Below are positions 14,704-20,502 of a DNA stretch of 20,502 bases, piece after piece. How positions within the stretch are numbered: the stretch's first letter is position 1; each line of letters opens with the position of its first letter. This stretch comes from Smithellaceae bacterium (lineage in GTDB: Bacteria; Desulfobacterota; Syntrophia; Syntrophales; Smithellaceae). The stretch spans positions 1-20,502 of the forward strand of contig JAQVQT010000012.1 in assembly GCA_028701435.1 (NCBI GenBank). The letters run 5' to 3'. The position numbers and the translations under genes are program-made. Under the pieces are notes generated by a model. The model worked only from the letters and a program-made list of their open reading frames with translations, did no database searches and was not told the origin of the DNA.

Positions 14704-15723
14704 CTATGCATTGCCGCTTTTCTTGTCGGCGGCTTCCTTGAGCTCCGTGAAGATCATTCGACCGGCCGTCGTCTGCAGCACGCTGGTGACAACCACATCG
14801 ACGGTCGTGTTGATCATTTTCTGCGCGCTGTCCACGATAATCATGGTTCCGTCGTCCAGATAACCGACGCCCTGCCCCTGTTCCTTGCCTTCCCGAATGA
14901 TCTTGACCGTCATCTGCTCTCCGGGCAAAACCACCGGTTTCATGGCATTGGCCAGTTCGTTGACATTGAGGACGCGCACCCCCTGCAACTCCGCGACTTT
15001 GTTTAGGTTGTAATCGTTGGTCAGGAGTTTGGCGTTTAGTTTCTGGGCCAGGGCCACCAGTTTCCCGTCCACGCCTTTGATCTTGGGAAAATCCTGCTCG
15101 ACAATCTCAATATTGATGGCCGTGCTCTTCTGCATGCGGTTGAGTACATCCAGCCCGCGGCGGCCCCGTGAGCGCTTCATGGAATCCGAGGAATCCGCGA
15201 TGAACTGGAGCTCGTTTAAGACAAAACGCGGAACGATCAGTTCTCCGTCCACAAAACCCGTATCGCAGATATCCGCGATTCTTCCGTCAATGATCACGCT
15301 GGTGTCCAACAGACGATGGTCCATCAGCTTTCTGGAATCGGCGGCGCGGAAACTCACCTCCTCCGCCTTTTTCGAGCCGATGACCAGCCCCAGATAACCC
15401 AGAATGCCGATCAGCAGCAGATAGATCCAGGGGACAACCTGCTGATTCTGCGGTATTCGGATGACCATGTTCAAACCAAAACCGATCATCAGCGCGATCA
15501 GAAGGCCGATGATCATGCCGACCACGCCGCCCGCGATGATTCTCACGGATTGCTTGCGGATATCGCGTTCGACCCGAATGACCAGCAGCGCAACGACCAA
15601 GCCTATAATTAAGCCGAAAATTGCCTGAAAAACAGCGTATGGACTGGCTGCCGCCATGGCGTAGTAGGCGATAAAATAACCGCTGACCGAACAAATCAAA
15701 ACCAATAATGCTCTTACGATCAA
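14704..15723 (-). CDS. PIN/TRAM-domain membrane protein (YacL-like)
   Basis: 339 aa from TTG 15723, chosen because GGAGG sits 8 nt upstream. The N-terminal ~115 residues form four membrane helices. A PIN nuclease domain follows from LLDTSVIIDGRIADI (Asp140) through DGKLVALAQ and LLTNDYNLNKVAE. The C-terminal ~65 residues form a TRAM RNA-binding domain (LPGEQMTVKIIREGKEQGQGVGYLDDGTMIIVD). Homologues such as YacL sit near ispD/ispF and carD in many bacteria. The expected activity is a membrane-tethered ribonuclease, but targets are not established. A plausible promoter lies at 15779-15807 and a strong terminator follows the stop. Confidence 0.88.
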   Translation of the reverse strand: MIVRALLVLICSVSGYFIAYYAMAAASPYAVFQAIFGLIIGLVVALLVIRVERDIRKQSVRIIAGGVVGMIIGLLIALMIGFGLNMVIRIPQNQQVVPWIYLLLIGILGYLGLVIGSKKAEEVSFRAADSRKLMDHRLLDTSVIIDGRIADICDTGFVDGELIVPRFVLNELQFIADSSDSMKRSRGRRGLDVLNRMQKSTAINIEIVEQDFPKIKGVDGKLVALAQKLNAKLLTNDYNLNKVAELQGVRVLNVNELANAMKPVVLPGEQMTVKIIREGKEQGQGVGYLDDGTMIIVDSAQKMINTTVDVVVTSVLQTTAGRMIFTELKEAADKKSGNA

Positions 15724-15778
15724 TCGTTTCACCTCCCTTCGAATAAAAGTAATGAATGGAATCTTATGAATCAGGAAT

Positions 15779-15807
15779 AAAATAAGCGAATTTTGCTTCG
15801 TATCCAA
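15779..15807 (-). promoter_or_regulatory. Likely promoter of the PIN/TRAM gene
   Basis: The minus strand reads TTGGAT (15807-15802), 17 bp, TATTTT (15784-15779), giving a leader of about 50 nt before TTG 15723. Confidence 0.4.
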
Positions 15808-15908
15808 ATGCGTTGAATGTGGAGGCACCGCACACGATCAGGGAAAGAGGGTTTGTTCTTCTTTAAGTTTTCAAAGAACGCAAAACAAACAGACCCGATA
15901 TCCATTCG

Positions 15909-16394
15909 CTATTGCACGGTGAAAATCATCTGCAAATCGCGTTCAACCTTGGCTTCCTGCGCATTCGTGGCGACGGAAATTTCCTTCACGAGCAGATTTT
16001 TCGCGGTATCCATCATCTTCCGCTCGCCGAAGGAAAGGTTTTTGTCGCTTTTCAAAATGAACAAATCCCTTAAAACACTGGCAATTTCGAAAACAGACCC
16101 GGTTTTGATCTTCTCCAGATATTCCCGGTAGCGCTTGTTCCAGGTTTGTTTGTCTATGGTGACATCTTTGTTGCGCAGGATTTCATACACCTTGGGAATT
16201 TCCTTCTCCAGAATGACTTCCCGAAGCCCCACAGCCTTGGCGGAATTGGTTGGAATCATGATCTTCATGCCGTTGCCCATAATTTTCATGACATAAAAAG
16301 GCTGCTTCTTTCCCATCACTTCTCTATTTTCAATAGCCTCAATGACACCGACTCCCTGGGCCGGATACACTGCCAAATCACCTACTTTAAACAT
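15909..16394 (-). CDS. carD: CarD-family RNA polymerase-interacting regulator
   Basis: 161 aa. The N-terminal Tudor-like RNAP-interaction domain is clear: MFKVGDLAVYPAQGVGVIEAIENREVMGKKQPFYVMKI. The remaining ~100 residues are helical (NKRYREYLEKIKTGSVFEIASVLRDLFILKSDKNLSFGERKMMDTAKNLL), as in the DNA-binding half of CarD/CdnL. The family binds the polymerase beta subunit and stabilises open promoter complexes, mainly at rRNA and housekeeping promoters. Start ATG 16394 is preceded by AGGCAGG. It has its own promoter at 16426-16454. Its place next to PIN/TRAM and ispDF is a common arrangement in this phylum. Confidence 0.93.
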   Translation of the reverse strand: MFKVGDLAVYPAQGVGVIEAIENREVMGKKQPFYVMKIMGNGMKIMIPTNSAKAVGLREVILEKEIPKVYEILRNKDVTIDKQTWNKRYREYLEKIKTGSVFEIASVLRDLFILKSDKNLSFGERKMMDTAKNLLVKEISVATNAQEAKVERDLQMIFTVQ

Positions 16395-16425
16395 TGGATA
16401 ACCTGCCTTTCTGTAAGAGCGGTGG

Positions 16426-16454
16426 ACAATATCACTTTTGCTTGATTTAGTCAA
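16426..16454 (-). promoter_or_regulatory. carD promoter
   Basis: The minus strand reads TTGACT (16454-16449), 17 bp, TATTGT (16431-16426), about 32 bp before ATG 16394. Confidence 0.55.
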
Positions 16455-16515
16455 TGATAAATACAGTTTACTGAAAAGCTTCAGAGAGGTTGCGCGGGGT
16501 TGAAAAGACGGTCCC

Positions 16516-17463
16516 TTACGGCAAATAAAACAGTGGATTCCGGGCCTTGCCCTTGATACGGATCTCAAAATTAAAATAGGTTTCTCCCGCCTCATCGGTT
16601 CTCCCGGCGTGACCAATGGTCTGGCCTTTGCCCACATCCTGGTCCGCCCGGACGGATCTTTTCCTGAGATGGGTGTAAACCGTTGCGAAGTCATTTGCAT
16701 GCCGGATAATCACGGTTTCACCGAAGTCTTTTAAATTTGCCGAAAAAATAACCGTTCCGGAGGCCGCCGCTTTCACCCTGGTTCCCGCCGGACAGGTGAT
16801 TTTAATCCAGTTGTGATACGTTTTGTTCGGTTGAATCCCGAAGCGGGTTTTCACGGTTCCGCGAACCGGCCAGGCGAACCGGCTTTTCTCCATCACCACT
16901 TTTTCTTCAACAACCGGCATCTTTTCACCGACGGTTAACCCGGTTTTATCCGGTTTAGCCGCGGGCAAAACGGCCACCGTTTCCGCTCTCGGCGGTTTGG
17001 CCGGCCCCGCCGGCACCTGTGGAGCTTTCTCCTGCGACGGCAAGGGTTTGACAAGTGCTGAAGGCTTTTCTCCGCTGGAAGGCTTGATATCCTTGACCTT
17101 TTCTTCCTTGCCTGCATCCGCGGCCGCTTTCCCCGCGGACACCATGACATCTTCGATCACCTGATCGGCATTGGGAATAAAAATGACGGATCCTTCCCGA
17201 ATGCTGGCTACATCATCGATATTATTGATTTCAGCAAGTTCCTGCAGGCTGGCTGAATAAGCGCGGGCGATGCTGTAGAGGGTTTCCCCTTTTTTGACGA
17301 TGTGATAAACGCCGCTGGCCTGGGTTTTCTGCACCTGGGAATTCGCGCAGCCAACCGGCAAAAAAAGCGCTGCGATGGACAATAAAAAGCAAGCTCCAAA
17401 ATACCGGCCTCGAATAACGGCAAGAAACCGGCGGGCGACGGCAACCCGGATCATTCTTTCCAT
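16516..17463 (-). CDS. nlpD: NlpD-like lipoprotein: LysM plus degenerate LytM (M23) domain
   Basis: 315 aa. A lipoprotein-type signal ends in LPVGC (Cys39). LysM spans about 52-97 (YHIVKKGETLYSIARAYSASLQELAEINN). A Pro/Lys-rich linker follows, and an M23/LytM domain occupies about 195-315. Of the catalytic zinc residues, the HxxxD Asp is Lys221 (H217-N-W-I-K) and the HxH pair is Tyr296/Asn298 (YFNF). Only His217 and His265 remain, so it should not cut murein. Degenerate LytM proteins of the NlpD/EnvC type activate N-acetylmuramoyl-L-alanine amidases during division, and that role is inferred here. The start at 17463 overlaps pcm by 13 nt; ATG 17454 (ATGA overlap) is an alternative. Confidence 0.88.
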   Translation of the reverse strand: MERMIRVAVARRFLAVIRGRYFGACFLLSIAALFLPVGCANSQVQKTQASGVYHIVKKGETLYSIARAYSASLQELAEINNIDDVASIREGSVIFIPNADQVIEDVMVSAGKAAADAGKEEKVKDIKPSSGEKPSALVKPLPSQEKAPQVPAGPAKPPRAETVAVLPAAKPDKTGLTVGEKMPVVEEKVVMEKSRFAWPVRGTVKTRFGIQPNKTYHNWIKITCPAGTRVKAAASGTVIFSANLKDFGETVIIRHANDFATVYTHLRKRSVRADQDVGKGQTIGHAGRTDEAGETYFNFEIRIKGKARNPLFYLP

Positions 17464-18104
17464 CCACTTTCCCCGATCAGGCTGACAAAGCGGCAGCCCC
17501 CCAGATCTTCCTTTTTCAGCTCGGACGGATTTTCAGTCGAGCGGGTAAGTTTATAAAGCGTCTGCACGTCCCGGCCGCCCACCGGGACAACCATTCTGCC
17601 CCCGGGAGAAAGCTGCGCGACCAGATGCTGTGGAAATTGCGGAGCGGCGGCAGTCGTAATGATCGCGTCGAAAGGCGCCTCCTCTTTCCATCCGTACGAT
17701 CCGTCGCCGACGCGAATGGCGACATTGTAGCAATTCAGCCGGTCCAGAATTTTGCGGGCGCGGGAGGCCAGCACCGCCACACGTTCGATGGAAAAAACCC
17801 GGTCGGCCAGTTTGGCCAGAATAGCCGTCTGGTATCCCGATCCCGTTCCGATTTCCAGAACCCGCTCCATCCCTTTCAGCTCCAGGGCCTCCGTCATCAG
17901 AGCGACGATATAGGGCTGGGAAATCGTCTGCCGCTCCCCGATGGGCAGCGGATTGTCGCTGTAGGCCTGGTTAATCAACCCTTCATCCACAAAAAGGTGG
18001 CGCGGAACCGTCTCCATCACCTTCAAAACACGGTCGTCACGAATGGAACGGCCGCGAATTTGCGTTTCCACCATTCGAATGCGCTGCTTTTTGTATCTGT
18101 CCAT
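17451..18104 (-). CDS. pcm: Protein-L-isoaspartate O-methyltransferase
   Basis: 217 aa. It contains the family markers PRHLFVDE, AYSDNPLPIGERQTISQPYIVALMTEAL, the SAM-binding VLEIGTGSGYQTAILA and VPVGGRDVQTLY. It methylates isoaspartyl residues to start their repair in damaged proteins. Start ATG 18104 overlaps the TGA of the upstream 131-aa gene (TGATG) and has AGGCGG 4 nt before it. Downstream it overlaps nlpD. The pcm-nlpD pair is the same as in enterobacteria, where rpoS follows; here carD follows. Confidence 0.95.
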   Translation of the reverse strand: MDRYKKQRIRMVETQIRGRSIRDDRVLKVMETVPRHLFVDEGLINQAYSDNPLPIGERQTISQPYIVALMTEALELKGMERVLEIGTGSGYQTAILAKLADRVFSIERVAVLASRARKILDRLNCYNVAIRVGDGSYGWKEEAPFDAIITTAAAPQFPQHLVAQLSPGGRMVVPVGGRDVQTLYKLTRSTENPSELKKEDLGGCRFVSLIGESGWKE

Positions 18105-18499
18105 CAAACCGCCTGCATCTTTTTCTTTTTGGAGGGAATCCGGTAGAGCCTCTGAACCGTTTCGTGTCTGCGCAACCCCAGGGCTTCACGAGTCACAATC
18201 AAATAATAATATTGAATTTCGGCTTTTTGGCAGGCCGCGTTAAATTGCTCAATGATTTCGTTGATTTCCTCAAAAACCCTCTGCTTTTCCTTGGAATGTG
18301 CACCGTCCGGCGAGCCGGTTTGCAGCGATTGCCAGCGGCACATCATTTCCCCGAACCGCAGGTCAAGCCGGTCTAACTTTGCAAGCGCGTCCTCGACGGC
18401 AAAGCCCGCCCTTGCCAGAACCGCCGCTCTTTCCCGCAGCAGTTCTTCACACAAACTTTCCTGGTGTTTTTCTCTTCGGCTCTGCTGTACCTGTTCCAT
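18104..18499 (-). CDS. Small helical protein of unknown function, coupled to pcm
   Basis: 131 aa, predicted almost wholly helical and highly charged, with a likely coiled coil in the first 65 residues (EELLRERAAVLARAGFAVEDALAKLDRLD) and another in the middle (KEKQRVFEEINEIIEQFNAACQKAE). A more conserved-looking YYYLIVTREALGLRRHETVQRLYRIP segment follows, then a basic tail. No signal peptide or membrane helix. I do not recognise a characterised family. ATG 18499 has AAGG 5 nt before it. Its stop overlaps the pcm start, so the two are translated together, and it is the first gene of the minus-strand series behind the divergent region. Confidence 0.7.
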   Translation of the reverse strand: MEQVQQSRREKHQESLCEELLRERAAVLARAGFAVEDALAKLDRLDLRFGEMMCRWQSLQTGSPDGAHSKEKQRVFEEINEIIEQFNAACQKAEIQYYYLIVTREALGLRRHETVQRLYRIPSKKKKMQAV

Positions 18500-18537
18500 A
18501 AAACCTTCTTAGCGATTCTCGAGGGCCTCTATCATTC

Positions 18538-18568
18538 AAGCGCTTAATTTTCAAGTTAAAAGCGCTTA
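18538..18568. promoter_or_regulatory. Two identical palindromic boxes, possible operators, in the divergent intergenic region
   Basis: AAGCGCTTA occurs at 18538-18546 and again at 18560-18568, in the same orientation. The palindromic cores AAGCGCTT are centred 22 bp apart, about two helical turns. The core matches the general AA-R-CG-Y-TT heart of LacI/GalR-family operators. It lies between the pcm-side gene and the phosphoglycerate mutase gene; no regulator gene is nearby. Confidence 0.4.
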
Positions 18569-18595
18569 CTCCCGAAAGGAAGAAAATTTTTTTTC

Positions 18596-18624
18596 TTTAC
18601 AGTTCAATATTATTTCGTTACATA
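18596..18624 (+). promoter_or_regulatory. Tentative promoter for the phosphoglycerate mutase gene
   Basis: TTTACA (18596-18601), 17 bp, TACATA (18619-18624). The -35 is good and the -10 poor. It is placed about 30 bp before the first possible start codon. Confidence 0.3.
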
Positions 18625-18654
18625 GACGCCCCAATAAACGCTACCGACAAACTG

Positions 18655-20250
18655 GTGCTCTCCATGCGCTCTGAAACGACATTTCCCATGTCCCGGGCCG
18701 TCCTCAACGCCTATGCCGAAGGACAGGAAGACGAAACGCTGCTGCCTCTGGTTCTGGTCAATCCAAAGCAGGCCCCCCTGGGAAGGATCGAACCGGGCGA
18801 CTCGATCATCTTTTACAATATTCGCGGCGAACGCGAAATTGAATTGAGCCGCAGCTTCACGGAAGAAGGCTTTCGGGAATTCCCCGTGCGCCCTGAACTT
18901 CCCGTGCACTTCACCACCATGATCGAGTATTCAAAAGGCCTGAACACCGGGGTCGCTTTTCCGCCCCAGGGCATTCTTTCCGATACCTTAAGCGACATCA
19001 TCGCCCGGCAGGGCCTCGCGCAGGCAAAAATAACGGAGGCGGAAAAAGCCGTTCATATCAGCTATTTTTTCAACGGAAAGAAAAGCGATCCACTGCCGAA
19101 AGAAGAAAGAATCGTTGTCCCGACGCGCAAAGACGTCAGACTGTTTGACGAAGCGCCTGAAATGTCCATTGATGAAATCACGCGCGAGGCCGGGGCGAAA
19201 ATTCAGGATCCCTCCTGCCATTTCATCGTCGTCAATTTCCCGAATGTGGACGTCGTCGGCCATATTGAAAACGAACCGGCGATCCTTCGGGCGGTTTCGG
19301 CGGTGGATCGGCATGCCGGCGTGCTGGTGGAGAAGGCACGTAAACAGAATATGGCCGTCATCGTCACCGCCGATCACGGCACCGTGGAAAAATGGCTGTA
19401 TCCGGACGGAGGAGTGGACACCGGACATACGGACAGCCCCGTGCCTTTCATTGTCTTGCACCCGGATCAAAAACTGACGCTGAAATCCGAAGGAGAACTG
19501 ACCGACGTTGCGCCGACGATTCTGGATTTGCTGGGGCTGCCCGTCCCCGCTTCCATGACCGGCGCTACTCTGATTCAGGAAAAGCCTTCTCCTCTCGCCC
19601 CCTCTTCCCGTCTGCTTCTGCTCATTTTAGACGGCTGGGGCCTTTGTGAAAATACGAAGGGCAACCTGATCGCCTGCGCCCAAACACCGGTGATGGACCG
19701 GCTGCTTCAGGATTACCCTCACACGCGTCTGGCCGCCTCTGGACTGGCCGTGGGGCTCCCCGCGGGAACGGTGGGCAATTCCGAAGCGGGTCACCTGCAC
19801 ATCGGGGCGGGCCGGCGGATTTATTCCGACCGCCTGCTGATCGATCAGTCGATTGTCCGAAAGGATTTTCACCGAAACCCGGCTTTCACGCGCGCCATAG
19901 ACATAGCCCGACAAAACAACCGCGCGCTGCACCTCATGGGCATCGTGTCTTTTTTCAGTTCGCACGGGTCCATCGAACATCTGTTTGCCCTGATGGACAT
20001 GGCCAAAGAGCAGGGGGTTTCCCGTTTGTTTATTCACTCCATGCTGGGGCGGCGCGGCGAGCAGGCCGAAAGCGGCGCGCGCTATATTCGGCAGGTAGAA
20101 GAAAAATGCCGGTCGCTGGGACTGGGACAGGTGGTGTCCGTGATCGGACGATACTGGTCGATGGACCGTGAAGACAACTGGGACCGGATCGAAAAAACCT
20201 ACCGAATGCTGGTTTACGGAGAGGGAACCCCGGTCCCCATGAAGGGATGA
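18655..20250 (+). CDS. gpmI: Circularly permuted cofactor-independent phosphoglycerate mutase
   Basis: 531 aa. Every part of an iPGM is present but in rotated order. Residues ~12-307 match the usual second part: AVLNAYAEGQEDETLLPLV, DSIIFYNIRGER, HFTTMIEY, EAEKAVHISYFFNG, NFPNVDVVGH, TADHG, TGHTDSPVPF, and LTDVAPTILDLLGLP...MTGATLI, which is normally the C-terminus. After a short linker (QEKPSPLAPSS), residues ~319-524 match the usual first part: LLLLILDGWGL, VGNSEAGHLHIGAG, LHLMGIVSFFSSHGSIEHLFAL, GRYWSMDRE, MLVYGEG. Metal ligands are all found: D199, H203, H258, D240, H241, D326, S376. Substrate-site residues R57, R60, K131, H437, R499 and R505 remain, but the usual LDGRD reads LGRRG. It should interconvert 3- and 2-phosphoglycerate. 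The start is uncertain: GTG 18655, ATG 18664 or ATG 18688, none with a clear ribosome site. Confidence 0.85.
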   Translation: MLSMRSETTFPMSRAVLNAYAEGQEDETLLPLVLVNPKQAPLGRIEPGDSIIFYNIRGEREIELSRSFTEEGFREFPVRPELPVHFTTMIEYSKGLNTGVAFPPQGILSDTLSDIIARQGLAQAKITEAEKAVHISYFFNGKKSDPLPKEERIVVPTRKDVRLFDEAPEMSIDEITREAGAKIQDPSCHFIVVNFPNVDVVGHIENEPAILRAVSAVDRHAGVLVEKARKQNMAVIVTADHGTVEKWLYPDGGVDTGHTDSPVPFIVLHPDQKLTLKSEGELTDVAPTILDLLGLPVPASMTGATLIQEKPSPLAPSSRLLLLILDGWGLCENTKGNLIACAQTPVMDRLLQDYPHTRLAASGLAVGLPAGTVGNSEAGHLHIGAGRRIYSDRLLIDQSIVRKDFHRNPAFTRAIDIARQNNRALHLMGIVSFFSSHGSIEHLFALMDMAKEQGVSRLFIHSMLGRRGEQAESGARYIRQVEEKCRSLGLGQVVSVIGRYWSMDREDNWDRIEKTYRMLVYGEGTPVPMKG

Positions 20251-20502
20251 TCGTGAAAACCACTGTGAATCAAACCGTGATCGAACTCGTCTGCGGAGAC
20301 ATTACCAAGGAAGCAACCGATGCCATCGTCAACGCCGCCAACAGCCGTCTGGCCGGCGGCGCGGGCGTGGACGGCGCCATTCACCGCGCGGGCGGCCCCG
20401 CCATCATGGCCGAATGCCGCAAAATCGGAGGCTGCCCGGTAGGCGAGGCCGTCCTCACGACAGGCGGCAACCTCAAGGCCCGCTATGTCATCCATACCGT
20501 CG
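20247..20502 (+). CDS. Macro-domain protein (ADP-ribose binding / O-acetyl-ADP-ribose deacetylase type), cut by window edge
   Basis: 85 codons are visible and the frame is open at the right edge. It reads VIELVCGDITKEATDAIVNAANSRLAGGAGVDGAIHRAGGPAIMAECR, then GEAVLTTGGNLKARYVIHTV. This is the standard MacroD/YmdB start, with GDIT, NAAN, and GVDGAIHRA. The usual GGGGVDGAIHRAAG is slightly changed (GGAGVDGAIHRAGG). Such proteins remove ADP-ribose from acidic residues or deacetylate O-acetyl-ADP-ribose. ATG 20247 overlaps the mutase stop in ATGA; GTG 20253 has better spacing to GAAGGG and may be the real start. It is probably cotranslated with the permuted mutase. Confidence 0.85.
   Translation, partial: MIVKTTVNQTVIELVCGDITKEATDAIVNAANSRLAGGAGVDGAIHRAGGPAIMAECRKIGGCPVGEAVLTTGGNLKARYVIHTV

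Noticed and set aside
15829..15908. Terminator hairpin between carD and the PIN/TRAM gene
   Set aside because: Only a six-pair AT-rich stem (GTTCTT/AAGAAC) with a long loop and no T tract in the right place.

Overview
The window looks like ordinary chromosome from a Desulfobacterota (former Deltaproteobacteria) bacterium, most likely a Syntrophales-type anaerobe. This is inferred from gene content rather than a database match: a GTP-type PEP carboxykinase start, a groES-groEL operon, a CarD / PIN-TRAM / fused IspDF block, Sec-type UGA use, and moderately GC-rich coding. Most genes lie on the minus strand. I saw no tRNA, rRNA, CRISPR array, insertion sequence or origin.

Layout. 1-225: 5' end of pckG (-). 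226-1583: a terminator region, a secreted Trp/Tyr/Arg-rich protein and a glyoxalase-fold protein. 1804-2961: a YqhD-type iron/zinc alcohol dehydrogenase with its own promoter. 3146-5198: a likely operon (-) of a DUF2784-like membrane protein, a bile-acid:sodium-symporter-family transporter and a DsbA/FrnE-like thiol oxidoreductase. The first active-site Cys codon of the last gene is an in-frame TGA, so it reads U-P-F-C and is probably a selenoprotein. 5316-6526: mtfA and a small two-TM protein (+), closed by a strong bidirectional terminator shared with the converging groESL operon. 6618-8577: groES-groEL (-), with a promoter overlapped by an inverted repeat that has CIRCE geometry but not the CIRCE sequence. 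8709-10067: radA (-). Just beyond radA lies a 53-codon C-terminal remnant of a CHAT-domain protein (+).

10316-18499 is a long minus-strand series. In transcription order it holds a 131-aa helical protein, pcm, nlpD, carD, a PIN/TRAM membrane protein, ispDF, gltX, an exported M14 carboxypeptidase and a SAM methyltransferase. Several joints overlap (131-aa gene/pcm, pcm/nlpD, ispDF/gltX), which implies translational coupling. A strong intrinsic terminator sits almost against the ispDF start codon.

18655-20502 (+) starts from a divergent intergenic region with two identical AAGCGCTT palindromes 22 bp apart. The first gene is a cofactor-independent phosphoglycerate mutase whose sequence is circularly permuted. 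The part that normally follows the YGEG segment comes first, and the normal N-terminal half (LILDGWG, GNSEAGH, GRYWSMDR, YGEG) comes last. All expected metal ligands are present. It overlaps a macro-domain gene cut by the window edge.

The two observations most worth following are the permuted phosphoglycerate mutase and the UGA-containing DsbA/FrnE-like protein with its candidate bacterial SECIS hairpin.
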